Assembly (NCBI GenBank): GCA_003510825.1
Contig: DOKO01000129.1
Coordinates: 1-23,533 of the forward strand
Length of the DNA: 23,533 bases
Reading direction: 5' to 3'
Source of the DNA: Stenotrophomonas sp.
GTDB lineage: Bacteria; Pseudomonadota; Gammaproteobacteria; Xanthomonadales; Xanthomonadaceae
The stretch's first letter is position 1. The number at the start of each line of letters is the position of its first letter. Shown here piece by piece: positions 1 through 7,711 of this stretch. The position numbers and the translations under genes were made by a program. Under the pieces are notes generated by a model, which did no database searches, was not told the DNA's origin, and worked only from the letters and a program-made list of their open reading frames with translations.

Positions 1-315
1 CAGCGCCAGCGCCGCCTGCAGCAGAGCGAAGGCAGTGGCATCGCGCGCCGGATCGTGCAGATTGCCCGGCCAGCTGCGCCCCCCTTCATAGTGCTGCGGC
101 TCGATGTTGCTGACCGCGCCGGTCAACAGCAGCCCGTCCAGGCCCTGCAGCCAATCCTCGGCCGGCAGGGCCGGCTGCAGGCTGGGCAGTACCAGCGGGG
201 TGACCTCGGCCGCGTCGACCAGCGCGCGCACGTACTTTTCGCCGGCCACCGCGAAACGGTGATGGCCGAGCACGGTGCTGTCGGTGGGCAGGCCCACCCA
301 GGGCAGGCGGCGCAT
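1..315 (-). CDS. puuD: Gamma-glutamyl-GABA hydrolase, class I glutamine amidotransferase (partial)
   Basis: The N-terminal 105 codons of a gene that runs off the left edge. PuuD-type enzymes hydrolyse gamma-glutamyl-GABA to glutamate and GABA, the last step of the gamma-glutamylated putrescine pathway in the cytoplasm. The product begins MRRLPWVGLPTDS and contains LDGLLLTGAVSNIEP followed by HYEGG, which matches the conserved DGLLLTG-xxSNVxPxxY segment of peptidase C26/PuuD proteins. The catalytic Cys-His-Glu triad lies in the missing part and cannot be checked. The ATG at 315 is preceded on the minus strand by AAGGAG at good spacing. It diverges from puuB, with about 177 bp between the starts. 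In relatives a PuuA-type glutamine synthetase often lies next to puuD, so one may sit just beyond the edge; that is inference. Confidence 0.85.
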   Translation of the reverse strand, partial: MRRLPWVGLPTDSTVLGHHRFAVAGEKYVRALVDAAEVTPLVLPSLQPALPAEDWLQGLDGLLLTGAVSNIEPQHYEGGRSWPGNLHDPARDATAFALLQAALAL

Positions 316-492
316 GGGGAAACTCCTTGGCGTGGGCATCCTTGGCCTGGGCATCAAAGTAACCGCCGGTGCGCGCGGGCGGCAAGTCGTCGCCGTCACA
401 CACCCGGCTGCGTGCATCGGCCAGACTATGCGGGTGAACAATGATCGCCCGCCCCCGCCCTGCCCCTTCATTCCGTGCCCGCGAGGCCTGCG

Positions 493-1770
493 GTGACCGC
501 GGATTTCCCGCCCAGCTGGTACGCCGACAGCCTGCCCGAACCGGCTGCGCTGCCGCCGCTGCGCGGTGATGTGCAGGCCGACGTGGCGGTGCTCGGTGCC
601 GGTTACACCGGCCTGACCGCCGCGCTGGAACTGGCCCTGCGCGGCTACCGCGTGGTGCTGCTGGAAGCGCAGCGCATCGGCTGGGGGGCGTCCGGACGCA
701 ACGGCGGCCAGGCGCTGGTGGGCTACGGCTGCGAGGTGGATGAGCTGGAACGCCAGCTTGGCCGCGACGACGCCCGCCATCTGTTCGACTGGTCACGCGA
801 GGCCGTGCAATCGATGCGCCAGCGCATCGCGCGGCACGGCATCGACTGCCACTGGGTGGAAGGCCATGCCAGCGTCGCGATCCGTGCACGCCACGAACGT
901 GACCTGCGCGCCGGCTGCGAGCACCTGCAGCGCCATTACGACTATCCGATGCAGTGGTGGGAGCGCGATGTCCTGCACGCGCAGCTGGACAGCCCGCGCT
1001 ACCGCGCCGCGATGTTCGATCCGCTCAGTGCGCACCTGCATCCGCTGGCCTATGCGCGCGGCCTGGCCGATGCCGCCCGTGCGGCCGGCGTGGTCATCCA
1101 CGAGCATTCGCCGGTCACCCGCGTGCAGCGTGGCGCGCAGGCCACGTTGCAGACCGCGCAGGGCAGCGTGCGTGCCGCGCACCTGGTGGTGGCCGGCAAC
1201 GCCTGGCTGCAGGGGCTGCTGCCGGAACTGGAGCGCCGCATCATGCCGGTCGGCACCTACATCGGCGCCAGCGCGCCACTGGGCGCCGAGCGTGCGCGGC
1301 AGCTGATCCGCAACAACATGGCGGTGGCCGACACCGCCTGGGCGCTGGACTACTTCCGCCTCAGCCATGACCACCGCCTGTTGTTCGGCGGCCGTGCCAG
1401 CTACTCGGCGCTGCCGCCGCCGGGGCTGCGTGGGCTGATGCAGCGGCGCATGCACCAGGTCTTCCCGCAGCTGGCCGACGTGACCGTGGAACAGGTCTGG
1501 GGCGGCTACGTGGACATCACCCGCAACCGTGCCCCGCACTGGGGCCGGCTGGACGGCAACCTGTATTTCGCCCAGGGTTTTTCCGGGCACGGCGTGGCCG
1601 CCGCCGGCCTGGCCGGCGATGTGATCGCCGCGGCCATCGATGGCCAGAGCGGGCGCCTGGATGTGTTCCAGCGACTGCAGCATGCGCCGTTCCCCGGCGG
1701 CCGGCTGCTGCGCACGCCGCTGCTGGTGGCGGCGATGTCCTGGTACAAGCTGCGCGATGCGCTGTGGTAG
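493..1770 (+). CDS. puuB: Gamma-glutamylputrescine oxidase, FAD-dependent (DAO family)
   Basis: Predicted to oxidise gamma-glutamylputrescine to the gamma-glutamyl aminoaldehyde with FAD and O2, giving ammonia and H2O2. The N-terminus carries a Rossmann GAGYTG (about residues 35-40), then a Glu at the end of the second strand (VVLLEAQRIG) and GASGRNGGQ, the usual DAO-family FAD signature. The C-terminus has NLYFAQGFSGHGV and PFPGGRLLRTPL, close to E. coli PuuB. I chose GTG at 493 because GAGG lies six bases upstream and the resulting 425 aa matches the family length of about 426. A GTG at 475 is in frame but has no ribosome site. The gene diverges from puuD, consistent with one shared regulatory region. 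No PuuR-type regulator is visible in the window. Confidence 0.9.
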   Translation: MTADFPPSWYADSLPEPAALPPLRGDVQADVAVLGAGYTGLTAALELALRGYRVVLLEAQRIGWGASGRNGGQALVGYGCEVDELERQLGRDDARHLFDWSREAVQSMRQRIARHGIDCHWVEGHASVAIRARHERDLRAGCEHLQRHYDYPMQWWERDVLHAQLDSPRYRAAMFDPLSAHLHPLAYARGLADAARAAGVVIHEHSPVTRVQRGAQATLQTAQGSVRAAHLVVAGNAWLQGLLPELERRIMPVGTYIGASAPLGAERARQLIRNNMAVADTAWALDYFRLSHDHRLLFGGRASYSALPPPGLRGLMQRRMHQVFPQLADVTVEQVWGGYVDITRNRAPHWGRLDGNLYFAQGFSGHGVAAAGLAGDVIAAAIDGQSGRLDVFQRLQHAPFPGGRLLRTPLLVAAMSWYKLRDALW

Positions 1771-1795
1771 CCGCGCGGCCCGCCTGCTTGACCGG

Positions 1796-1826
1796 TTGAA
1801 ACGCTCCGGCGCTTTTTTTGCATAAT
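1796..1826 (+). promoter_or_regulatory. Putative sigma-70 promoter for the first MASE1 gene
   Basis: TTGAAA at 1796-1801 and CATAAT at 1821-1826 are separated by 19 bp, slightly longer than ideal. They sit directly before the GGGGGAG ribosome site (1840-1846) of the first MASE1 gene. The run of seven T at 1813-1819 follows a weak CGC-TCCG-GCG hairpin, so the same stretch could also end puuB transcription. Neither role is certain. Confidence 0.4.
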
Positions 1827-1854
1827 CGGAGCGGGAGCCGGGGGAGCATGCGGG

Positions 1855-3384
1855 ATGCAGTGGTGGAAGGAGGGACTGCTGGTAAGAGTGCGTATCAGCC
1901 CGGAGGGGCTGGCCGTCGCACTGCTCTATGCCGTCGCCTGCTGGGCCATGCGCACGCTGTCACTGGACCAGTTCTACCTGCCGGCCGGGGTGCGCGTGGC
2001 CGCCCTGCTGCTGTGCCCGCCGCGGTTGTGGCCGTATCTGCTGCTGGGTGAATACGCCTACTTCGCGCACCGGCGCATTCCGCAGATCGACATGTATGGG
2101 CTGACCTGGGTCATCACCGCCTCGGTCGTGCTGATGCCCGCGGTAATGCTGATCGTGCGCCTGCACCGCAGGTTGCTGGCGCGCACCACCATCGCCGGCA
2201 TGATCTCCATCGCTGCATGTGCCGCTGCCGTCGTCAGCCTGCTCAACCTGGGCATCGCCTACCTGCTGCTGTCGCCAGTGCGCGATAGCTCGTTCCTGAC
2301 CAGCCTGCTGCGCTATACGCTGGGCGACTTCATCGGCATCCTGATCCTGGCGCCGCTGGCGCTGCTGTGGATACGCCGCAGTGAAGAGACCTGGACACGC
2401 AAGTCGCTGGCCATGACCGTTGCGGCGCTGCTGGCGATGCTGCTGATCGGCCTGCAGGCAACGCCGGTGCCTGCGTCGGTTGCGGCGGCAGGCTCGCTGC
2501 AGCTGCTGCTGATCCTGCCCATTCCCGCCATCGCCCTGACCTGCCTGCTGGGCTGGCGCGGTGCAGCCATCGGCGTCGCTGCCCTGAACCTGATCGTCGG
2601 CCTGAGCACGCCGAGTGACCAGCCCGAGTCGTTCGATGCGACCACCTTCGCGACCCAGCAGGCCATCGCCATCGCCAGCATCGCGCTGTTGCTGCTGGGC
2701 GCCCGGATCACCCACTTCCAGCAGCAGCACCGGTTGCGTGAGGAAGATGGGCGGAACAGCCTGAAGCTGGCCAGACGATCGCACATGGCCAGCGAGATGG
2801 ACCTGCGCGAGCGCGCCGCGCACCTGCGCCGGCTGGGCGATGGCATGGACCTGTCGCTCAGCGAAATGGTGGGCTGGCTGCATGCGCAGGGCCACCACGG
2901 GGTGGCCGACAGCCTGCGCCACACCACTGAAGTCCATTCCCGGCTGTTCCGCGCCCAGGCCAGCATGATCTATCCGGCCGCGCTGGAACGGCTGGGCCTC
3001 TATGTGGCGCTGCAGGCCGGGGGTGTCCGCCAGGCCTGGGGTGACAGCCACCGCGTCGCCCAGCCCTGGTTGATGGGGGATCCGTGCCAGCTGAGCCCCG
3101 GCCTGCAGCTGGCCGCCTACCGCTCCATCGTGGAAGCGGTGTCAATCCTGCTGGCGGGTGAAGAGGGGCAACTGGTGGTTCGCGCCCGCAGCGGCCGCAG
3201 TGCCCGACAGCGCGGCATCGTGCTGGTGGCCGCCGTGCTGGCGCCCGGGCACACCCTGAACCGGCAGACGATCGAGCTCGCCAGCGAGCAGCTGGGTGGC
3301 CGGGTCATGGCCTACAACGGCGTCCTGCGCTGCCGCCGCAACCGGATCCGGATGATCCTGCAGGAAGCGGTCGATCCGCCCTGA
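1855..3384 (+). CDS. MASE1 membrane sensor with degenerate HisKA_3/HATPase region (pseudokinase), copy 1
   Basis: A 509 aa integral membrane protein. Residues 1-285 form about eight hydrophobic segments with MASE1-type motifs (LDQFYLPAGVRVAALLL, WPYLLLGEYAYFA, GWRGAAIGVA). Residues 310-500 align by eye with the DHp and ATP-binding parts of UhpB-type kinases: LRERAAHLRRLGDGM matches the RELHDDIGQ H-box region but has Gly328 in place of the phospho-His. YPAALERLGLYVAL matches the conserved RPxxLDxLGL stretch. In the N-box, E427-A-V-S-I431 lacks the Asn, and no DxGxG box is visible. It is therefore probably not a kinase and may signal by contact. The ligand is unknown. ATG 1855 has GGGGGAG eight bases upstream. 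It is the first of three tandem paralogues. Confidence 0.85.
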   Translation: MQWWKEGLLVRVRISPEGLAVALLYAVACWAMRTLSLDQFYLPAGVRVAALLLCPPRLWPYLLLGEYAYFAHRRIPQIDMYGLTWVITASVVLMPAVMLIVRLHRRLLARTTIAGMISIAACAAAVVSLLNLGIAYLLLSPVRDSSFLTSLLRYTLGDFIGILILAPLALLWIRRSEETWTRKSLAMTVAALLAMLLIGLQATPVPASVAAAGSLQLLLILPIPAIALTCLLGWRGAAIGVAALNLIVGLSTPSDQPESFDATTFATQQAIAIASIALLLLGARITHFQQQHRLREEDGRNSLKLARRSHMASEMDLRERAAHLRRLGDGMDLSLSEMVGWLHAQGHHGVADSLRHTTEVHSRLFRAQASMIYPAALERLGLYVALQAGGVRQAWGDSHRVAQPWLMGDPCQLSPGLQLAAYRSIVEAVSILLAGEEGQLVVRARSGRSARQRGIVLVAAVLAPGHTLNRQTIELASEQLGGRVMAYNGVLRCRRNRIRMILQEAVDPP

Positions 3385-3404
3385 GCCGGCTGTCGCGGGC
3401 CGGC
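3385..3404 (+). terminator. Hairpin after MASE1 copy 1
   Basis: GCCGGC (3385-3390) and GCCGGC (3399-3404) are self-complementary arms around an 8-base loop, starting at the base after the stop codon. There is no T-run, so termination is only possible. The rest of the 230 bp gap to copy 2 holds a weak promoter-like pair, TTGCGT (3518) and TACTGT (3541), spaced 17 bp apart, and no other gene. Confidence 0.3.
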
Positions 3405-3614
3405 ACGGCGCCCCCTCAGGGCAAATTGGGATAGCCATCACAGCCATGTCATGACCACGCGCGCAGGCACGCATCCGGGGCCTGCACCCGGCTGCCTACT
3501 CTGGTTGAATTGCAGGATTGCGTCACTCGGGCACACCCGATACTGTCGGGCGCATGGAGTACCGCACAGATCGACAGGACGCACGATAGCGTTTCGAGCA
3601 AGGGAGGCTTGGGG

Positions 3615-5204
3615 TTGAACTGGTTGAAGAATGGCGTCGAGCTCAGTTTCCGCATACGCCCCGCCGGGCTTGCGCTGGCAGCGCTGTACGCGCTCACGTG
3701 CTGGGCTACCTGGCATCTGTCGGTCGACCAGCTCTTCCTGCCCGCCGGCATCCGCATTGCGGCCCTGCTGTTGGCACCGAAACGGATGTGGCCCTACCTG
3801 GTGCTTGGCGAATACGCCTACTTCGCCCACCTGCGCTACCCCTTGATCGATGAGTACGGACTCACCTGGGTGCTGGTGAGCTCGGCCTGCCTGATGCCTG
3901 CCATGGCCCTGATCGTGCATGTGCACCAGAAGCTGATGGCCTCCACCACCGAAAGCTGGCTGCTGTCCATTGCAGCCTCTGCAGCCCTGGTCGCCACCGC
4001 GCTCAAGGTCGGCCTGAACCACGCGCTGTGGCCCGTGCCGCCCAGTCTTCCCTTCTACAGCAACGCGATGTTGTACGTGCTCAGCGACTACATCGCCATC
4101 CTTACCGCCGCGCCACTGGCGCTGCTGTGGCTGCGCCGCCGCAGTGCGTACGACTGGAGCGCGTGGCGCCTTGCACCGACGGTCAGCGCGCTGGTTGCAT
4201 TGGTCGTGCTCGGCGTACTGCTGGCAGTGATGGGCACGTACAACGCTTCGACGCGGGCCTCACTGCAGTTGCTGCTGGTGCTGCCGGTCATCGCCCTCAC
4301 CTGCATGCACGGCTGGCGCGGCGCCGCCGTTGGCGTGCCACTGATGAACATCGTTCTCAGCCAGACGATGCCGACCACCGGCCTTCCCGGCTCGTTCGAC
4401 CAGACCACGTTCTTCACCCAGCAGATCATCGCCATCACCAGCACCGCGCTCATCGCGCTGGGGCCGCGCATCACCCATCACTACCACCAGAACATGCCCG
4501 CCACGCTGGCAGCCTCCCGGGCCCGCTCGCTGTCACGCTCGGCCCACCTGGCCAACGAACAGGATCTGCGCGAACGGGCAATGGGCCTGCGCCGGCTGGC
4601 CGACGACATCGAACAGGCGCTGGACGAAACCGTGCAGCACCTGAAGGCCCGCGGCCATGAGGCCCCCGCCGGTGATCTGCTGCGCACGTTTTCCCAGCGC
4701 TCGCAGCAGTTCCGTGAGCTGACCAGCATGGTCTACCCCACCGAGCTGGAACATGCAGGCCTGTATGTCGCCCTGCAGGCGGGTGGCCTGCGCGAGGCCT
4801 GGGATGCCACGCACCGCATGGCGCGCCCGCAGCTGGGAGGCGATCCCTGCCAGCTCGACATGGGGCTGCAGCTGGCGGCGTACCGGGTGTCCGCCGAAGC
4901 CGTGTCACTGTTGCTGAAGGGCGAGAAGGGACAGATCCAGATCAGCGCCCGCTGTGGCCGCTACCGGAACAGCCAAGGCATCGTGCTGAACGTCGCACTG
5001 CTGGACCGGCATCGCCAGCTGAACCCGCGCACCGTGGAACGGGCAATCGAGCGCCTGTCCGCACGGGCCCACGCCTACGCGGGGCGTGTACGCTGCCGCG
5101 GCAACCGGGTCACGATCGTGATGCTGGACGTGGCCTCTGCCAGCGATCCGGGCACAGTGCGGGACCACGCGGGCAGCACCTGCGGCGTGCCGGCGGGGCG
5201 CTGA
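3615..5204 (+). CDS. MASE1 membrane sensor with degenerate kinase region (pseudokinase), copy 2
   Basis: A 529 aa paralogue of the preceding gene. With TTG at 3615 as start it lines up with copy 1 from residue 1 (NWLKNGVELSFRIRPAGLA against QWWKEGLLVRVRISPEGLA) and stays gap-free for about 200 residues. AGGGAGG at 3601-3607 lies seven bases upstream. A longer reading from TTG 3510 is possible but has no homology support. The same MASE1 motifs occur (LFLPAGIRIAALLL, GEYAYFAH, GWRGAAVGV). In the DHp-like region, LRRLADDIEQ matches RELHDDIGQ best of the three copies, with Ala329 replacing the His. The N-box position is Leu432 (EAVSL) and no G-box is seen. The C-terminus has a short extra tail. 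A hairpin terminator lies after the stop codon. Confidence 0.83.
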   Translation: MNWLKNGVELSFRIRPAGLALAALYALTCWATWHLSVDQLFLPAGIRIAALLLAPKRMWPYLVLGEYAYFAHLRYPLIDEYGLTWVLVSSACLMPAMALIVHVHQKLMASTTESWLLSIAASAALVATALKVGLNHALWPVPPSLPFYSNAMLYVLSDYIAILTAAPLALLWLRRRSAYDWSAWRLAPTVSALVALVVLGVLLAVMGTYNASTRASLQLLLVLPVIALTCMHGWRGAAVGVPLMNIVLSQTMPTTGLPGSFDQTTFFTQQIIAITSTALIALGPRITHHYHQNMPATLAASRARSLSRSAHLANEQDLRERAMGLRRLADDIEQALDETVQHLKARGHEAPAGDLLRTFSQRSQQFRELTSMVYPTELEHAGLYVALQAGGLREAWDATHRMARPQLGGDPCQLDMGLQLAAYRVSAEAVSLLLKGEKGQIQISARCGRYRNSQGIVLNVALLDRHRQLNPRTVERAIERLSARAHAYAGRVRCRGNRVTIVMLDVASASDPGTVRDHAGSTCGVPAGR

Positions 5205-5239
5205 GCGTCTGCCGCCGCGCGGATACGGCCCACATCAAT

Positions 5240-5273
5240 CACCCCGCAGCGGCCTCTGCACCACTGCGGGGTG
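5240..5273. terminator. 10-bp hairpin between convergent genes
   Basis: CACCCCGCAG (5240-5249) and CTGCGGGGTG (5264-5273) are perfect complements around a 14-base loop. It lies between the stop codons of MASE1 copy 2 and the antisense exported protein, so it could serve both strands. Neither flank has a clear T-run. Confidence 0.5.
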
Positions 5274-5303
5274 CCCAGCGCGCGAACGCGCCGGATGTTC
5301 GGT

Positions 5304-5747
5304 TTACTGACCGCTGGCTGCCGGTTCCACCGACCAGACCGCGTCGGCTCCGGAGGCATACAGCACCAGCGAGAACCCGGCCCCACGGTAGACAACGCTG
5401 CGACGTGCGCTCTTCGGCAACACCAGCGACTTGCTGGGCAGCGACACCCGTTCTTCGCGCTTGCCGGCCGGCAGGGTCCAGAACGTACCCTCGATGCTGG
5501 CGATGATCACTTTGACTTCACCGGCCAGATCGTTGACCTGGTAGTAGGACACGCCTTCGCGCTCGAACGCATAGACCTGCCAGGCCGGATCGGCACTGAG
5601 ATCGAGGGCGGCAGGCTGGCTCTCGCCCAGACCCGTCCGCGCAACCGAGACGCCCTGCCCGCCCGACGGGCAGCACGCGAACGCCAATGCAGGGGCGGCC
5701 AGCAACAGGGCACCGCACGTGATGATCGAGAATCGACTGAATTTCAC
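5304..5747 (-). CDS. Small exported protein of unknown function
   Basis: I do not recognise the family. The product is about 147 aa and starts MKFSRFSIITCGALLLAAPALAFA, a clear signal peptide with probable cleavage after AFA (about residue 24), followed at once by a Cys-Cys pair. It is not a canonical lipobox. The mature part is mixed, with features such as WQVYAFEREGVSYYQVND, suggesting a compact beta-rich periplasmic domain. I chose GTG at 5747 because GGAG sits six bases upstream. ATG at 5753 or 5759 is in frame and would add two or four residues. It is encoded antisense between MASE1 copies 2 and 3, so it may work at the same envelope site, but this is inferred from position only. The region 5748-6030 upstream holds no other gene I can support. 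Confidence 0.7.
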   Translation of the reverse strand: MKFSRFSIITCGALLLAAPALAFACCPSGGQGVSVARTGLGESQPAALDLSADPAWQVYAFEREGVSYYQVNDLAGEVKVIIASIEGTFWTLPAGKREERVSLPSKSLVLPKSARRSVVYRGAGFSLVLYASGADAVWSVEPAASGQ

Positions 5748-6030
5748 AGGCATCTCCATGAATAGGGTTGGACAGCTTCCAGGCGACGCACGCCCGACGT
5801 GAATCGGGTGGCGCCCGTCCATCGGCAGGATCGGACGGTGGCACCCTGCCGTTACGCGGACCGCGAGGCGTGGTCAGCATACCGGCGCACATTGGGCGTC
5901 GCCATTCGGGGCGTCCTGCCCCCAGCCTGCCGCGCCCCGGCCTGGGCACGCGCCTTGACTCCGTCCGCCGTTGCATCTCCCCCAGCGTCCCGCTACGTTC
6001 GGCAAAGGCCATCTGCCGCTACGAGGGAAT

Positions 6031-7614
6031 GTGAGCGCTGTCAGTGTCCCCTGGACGTTCCGATGGAGTGCCTTCCGCGCCCGGATGATCGACGCCCGCG
6101 ACGATCTCCCGGTCGGCTTGGCGCTGGCCCTGCTCTATGCACTGACAACGCTGGCGGCGCGCCATCTTTCGCTGGACCAGTTCTTCCTGCCGGCGGCCGT
6201 TCGCGTGTCTGCGTTGTTGCTGGTCCCCACCCGGCTGTGGCCTTACCTGTTGCTGGGCGAATACGCGTACTTCGCGCAGCTGCGGATTCCCATGATCGCC
6301 ACGCACGGGCTGGCATGGGTTGTACTGGCATCGATGCTGTTGATGCCGGTGGCGATGCTGGTGGTCCACGTGCATCGCCGCAGATCCGCGACCGAGGCAA
6401 CGAGCGGACTGTGGCTGCTCTCAGTGTCCGCCTCAACGGCCGTGGCGGTCACCGGCGTGAACCTTGGGATCTCCTGGCTGCTGCGCCCGCACCGGCCAGT
6501 GGAGGCAGTGCTGGACATGGCCGAGCGATTTTCCTTCGGCCATTTCGCTGCGATCATCACCCTGGCACCCCTGGCCCTGCTTTTCCTGCAGCGGCGCACG
6601 TCGGAACGATGGCTGCCCCGCATCGCACCGGCTACCACGGCAGCGATTGCCGTGATGCTGGCGCTGGGCCTGTGCATGCAACTGACCGCCCCCACCGCCC
6701 ACGGCCCCCGTACCTGCATGGTCCTGCTGGCCACACTGCCTGCCATCGCACTGACCTTCATGCACGGCTGGCGTGGAGCGGCCATCGCCATTCCCCTGCT
6801 GAGTCTGCCACTGCACGCGGCAACCCCGACCAGCGGCCTGCCGGCATCGTTTGACGCCGGCACCTTCCTCACCCAGCAGAACATGCTGGTGATGAGCGTT
6901 GCCCTGCTTGCACTCGGCTCCAGCATCTCCTTCCACCAGCAGCGCGCACGCGCGCGCCTGCAGCGGGAAGGGACCGCACTGCACCTGGCCCGCAGCGCAC
7001 ACCATCACCGCGAGCGCGAGCTGCGCGAACGTGCCTCCCACCTGAAACAACTGGGTGAGACCATGGACAGTTCGCTGCACGAACTGTCCGACTGGCTGCA
7101 CACCCAGGGTCACCACGCCATCGCCAACAGCCTGCAACATGCCAGCCAGGTCCATTCGCGACAGTTCCGCGCGCAGGCCAGCCAGATCTACCCTGCCGCG
7201 CTGGAACAGGTGGGCCTGTATGTCGCCCTGCAGGCCGGCGGCGTGCGCGACGCCTGGCGCGAGACCCACCGCATCGGCACGCTGCGGCTGGCCGGCAACC
7301 CGTGCCTGATGAGCGTGGACCTGCAGCTGGCCAGCTATCGCAGCCTGGTCGAGGCAGTATCGCTGCTGCTGGAACAGGAACCGGGCCAGCTCTGCGTGCA
7401 CACGCGCTGCGGCAGCGTGCGCGGCCAGCGCGGGATCGTGATGACCGTGGCCCTGCTTGACCGTGACCGCTCATTGGCCGCCACGACGCGCACGCACGCC
7501 TTCGAACGCCTCGCCGGCCGCGTGCTGGCCTACGGTGGCAGCGTGCAGTGCCGGCACAACCGGCTGCGCCTGGCCCTGGGTGAACCGGCCACGTCCGCGC
7601 AGGCGGTGGCATGA
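6031..7614 (+). CDS. MASE1 membrane sensor with degenerate kinase region (pseudokinase), copy 3
   Basis: The third paralogue, 527 aa from GTG 6031. GAGGG lies only three bases upstream, so ATG 6085 (MIDARDDLPVGLALALLYAL) is a real alternative, and TTG 5971 is less likely. MASE1 motifs are kept (LDQFFLPAAVRVSALLL, WPYLLLGEYAYFA, GWRGAAIAIP). The DHp-like stretch reads LRERASHLKQLGETMDSSL, with Gly342 where UhpB has His. The N-box has EAVSLLL without Asn, and no G-box follows. Copies 1 and 3 share WLHxQGHHxxAxSLxH just after the lost His, which copy 2 keeps only partly (HLKARGHEA). The conserved His pair there could have another role. The gene ends 97 bp before the diguanylate cyclase, with a FliA-like promoter in between. 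Confidence 0.83.
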   Translation: MSAVSVPWTFRWSAFRARMIDARDDLPVGLALALLYALTTLAARHLSLDQFFLPAAVRVSALLLVPTRLWPYLLLGEYAYFAQLRIPMIATHGLAWVVLASMLLMPVAMLVVHVHRRRSATEATSGLWLLSVSASTAVAVTGVNLGISWLLRPHRPVEAVLDMAERFSFGHFAAIITLAPLALLFLQRRTSERWLPRIAPATTAAIAVMLALGLCMQLTAPTAHGPRTCMVLLATLPAIALTFMHGWRGAAIAIPLLSLPLHAATPTSGLPASFDAGTFLTQQNMLVMSVALLALGSSISFHQQRARARLQREGTALHLARSAHHHRERELRERASHLKQLGETMDSSLHELSDWLHTQGHHAIANSLQHASQVHSRQFRAQASQIYPAALEQVGLYVALQAGGVRDAWRETHRIGTLRLAGNPCLMSVDLQLASYRSLVEAVSLLLEQEPGQLCVHTRCGSVRGQRGIVMTVALLDRDRSLAATTRTHAFERLAGRVLAYGGSVQCRHNRLRLALGEPATSAQAVA

Positions 7615-7643
7615 GCGTGCGTCGTGTGGTCATGCACGGCCGC

Positions 7644-7670
7644 TAAAGTTTCTCCCGCAACCGCCGCTAC
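7644..7670 (+). promoter_or_regulatory. FliA (sigma-28)-like promoter upstream of the diguanylate cyclase gene
   Basis: TAAAGTTT at 7644-7651, then exactly 11 bases, then GCCGCTAC at 7663-7670. The classical sigma-28 consensus is TAAAGTTT-N11-GCCGATAA, so the -35 is perfect and the -10 matches 6 of 8. It lies about 40 bp upstream of the ATG at 7712 in the correct orientation. No sigma-70 pair of similar quality is visible in this gap. Confidence 0.6.
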
Positions 7671-7711
7671 CACTCCCGAGCGCCCTCCTCCCTCACGTGA
7701 GCCTCCGTACC

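Noticed and set aside
1767..1782. A GTAG-headed repeat at the puuB stop codon (GTAGCCGCGCGG)
   Set aside because: Only a short CCGCGCGG palindrome follows and it does not resemble the other units, so the GTAG may be chance.
5971..6030. TTG start for MASE1 copy 3 at 5971
   Set aside because: No ribosome site, and it adds residues with no match in copies 1 and 2.
6563..6585. TGGCAC-like sigma-54 promoter inside MASE1 copy 3
   Set aside because: The GC element is not at the required 10-base spacing from GG, and the site is within a coding region.
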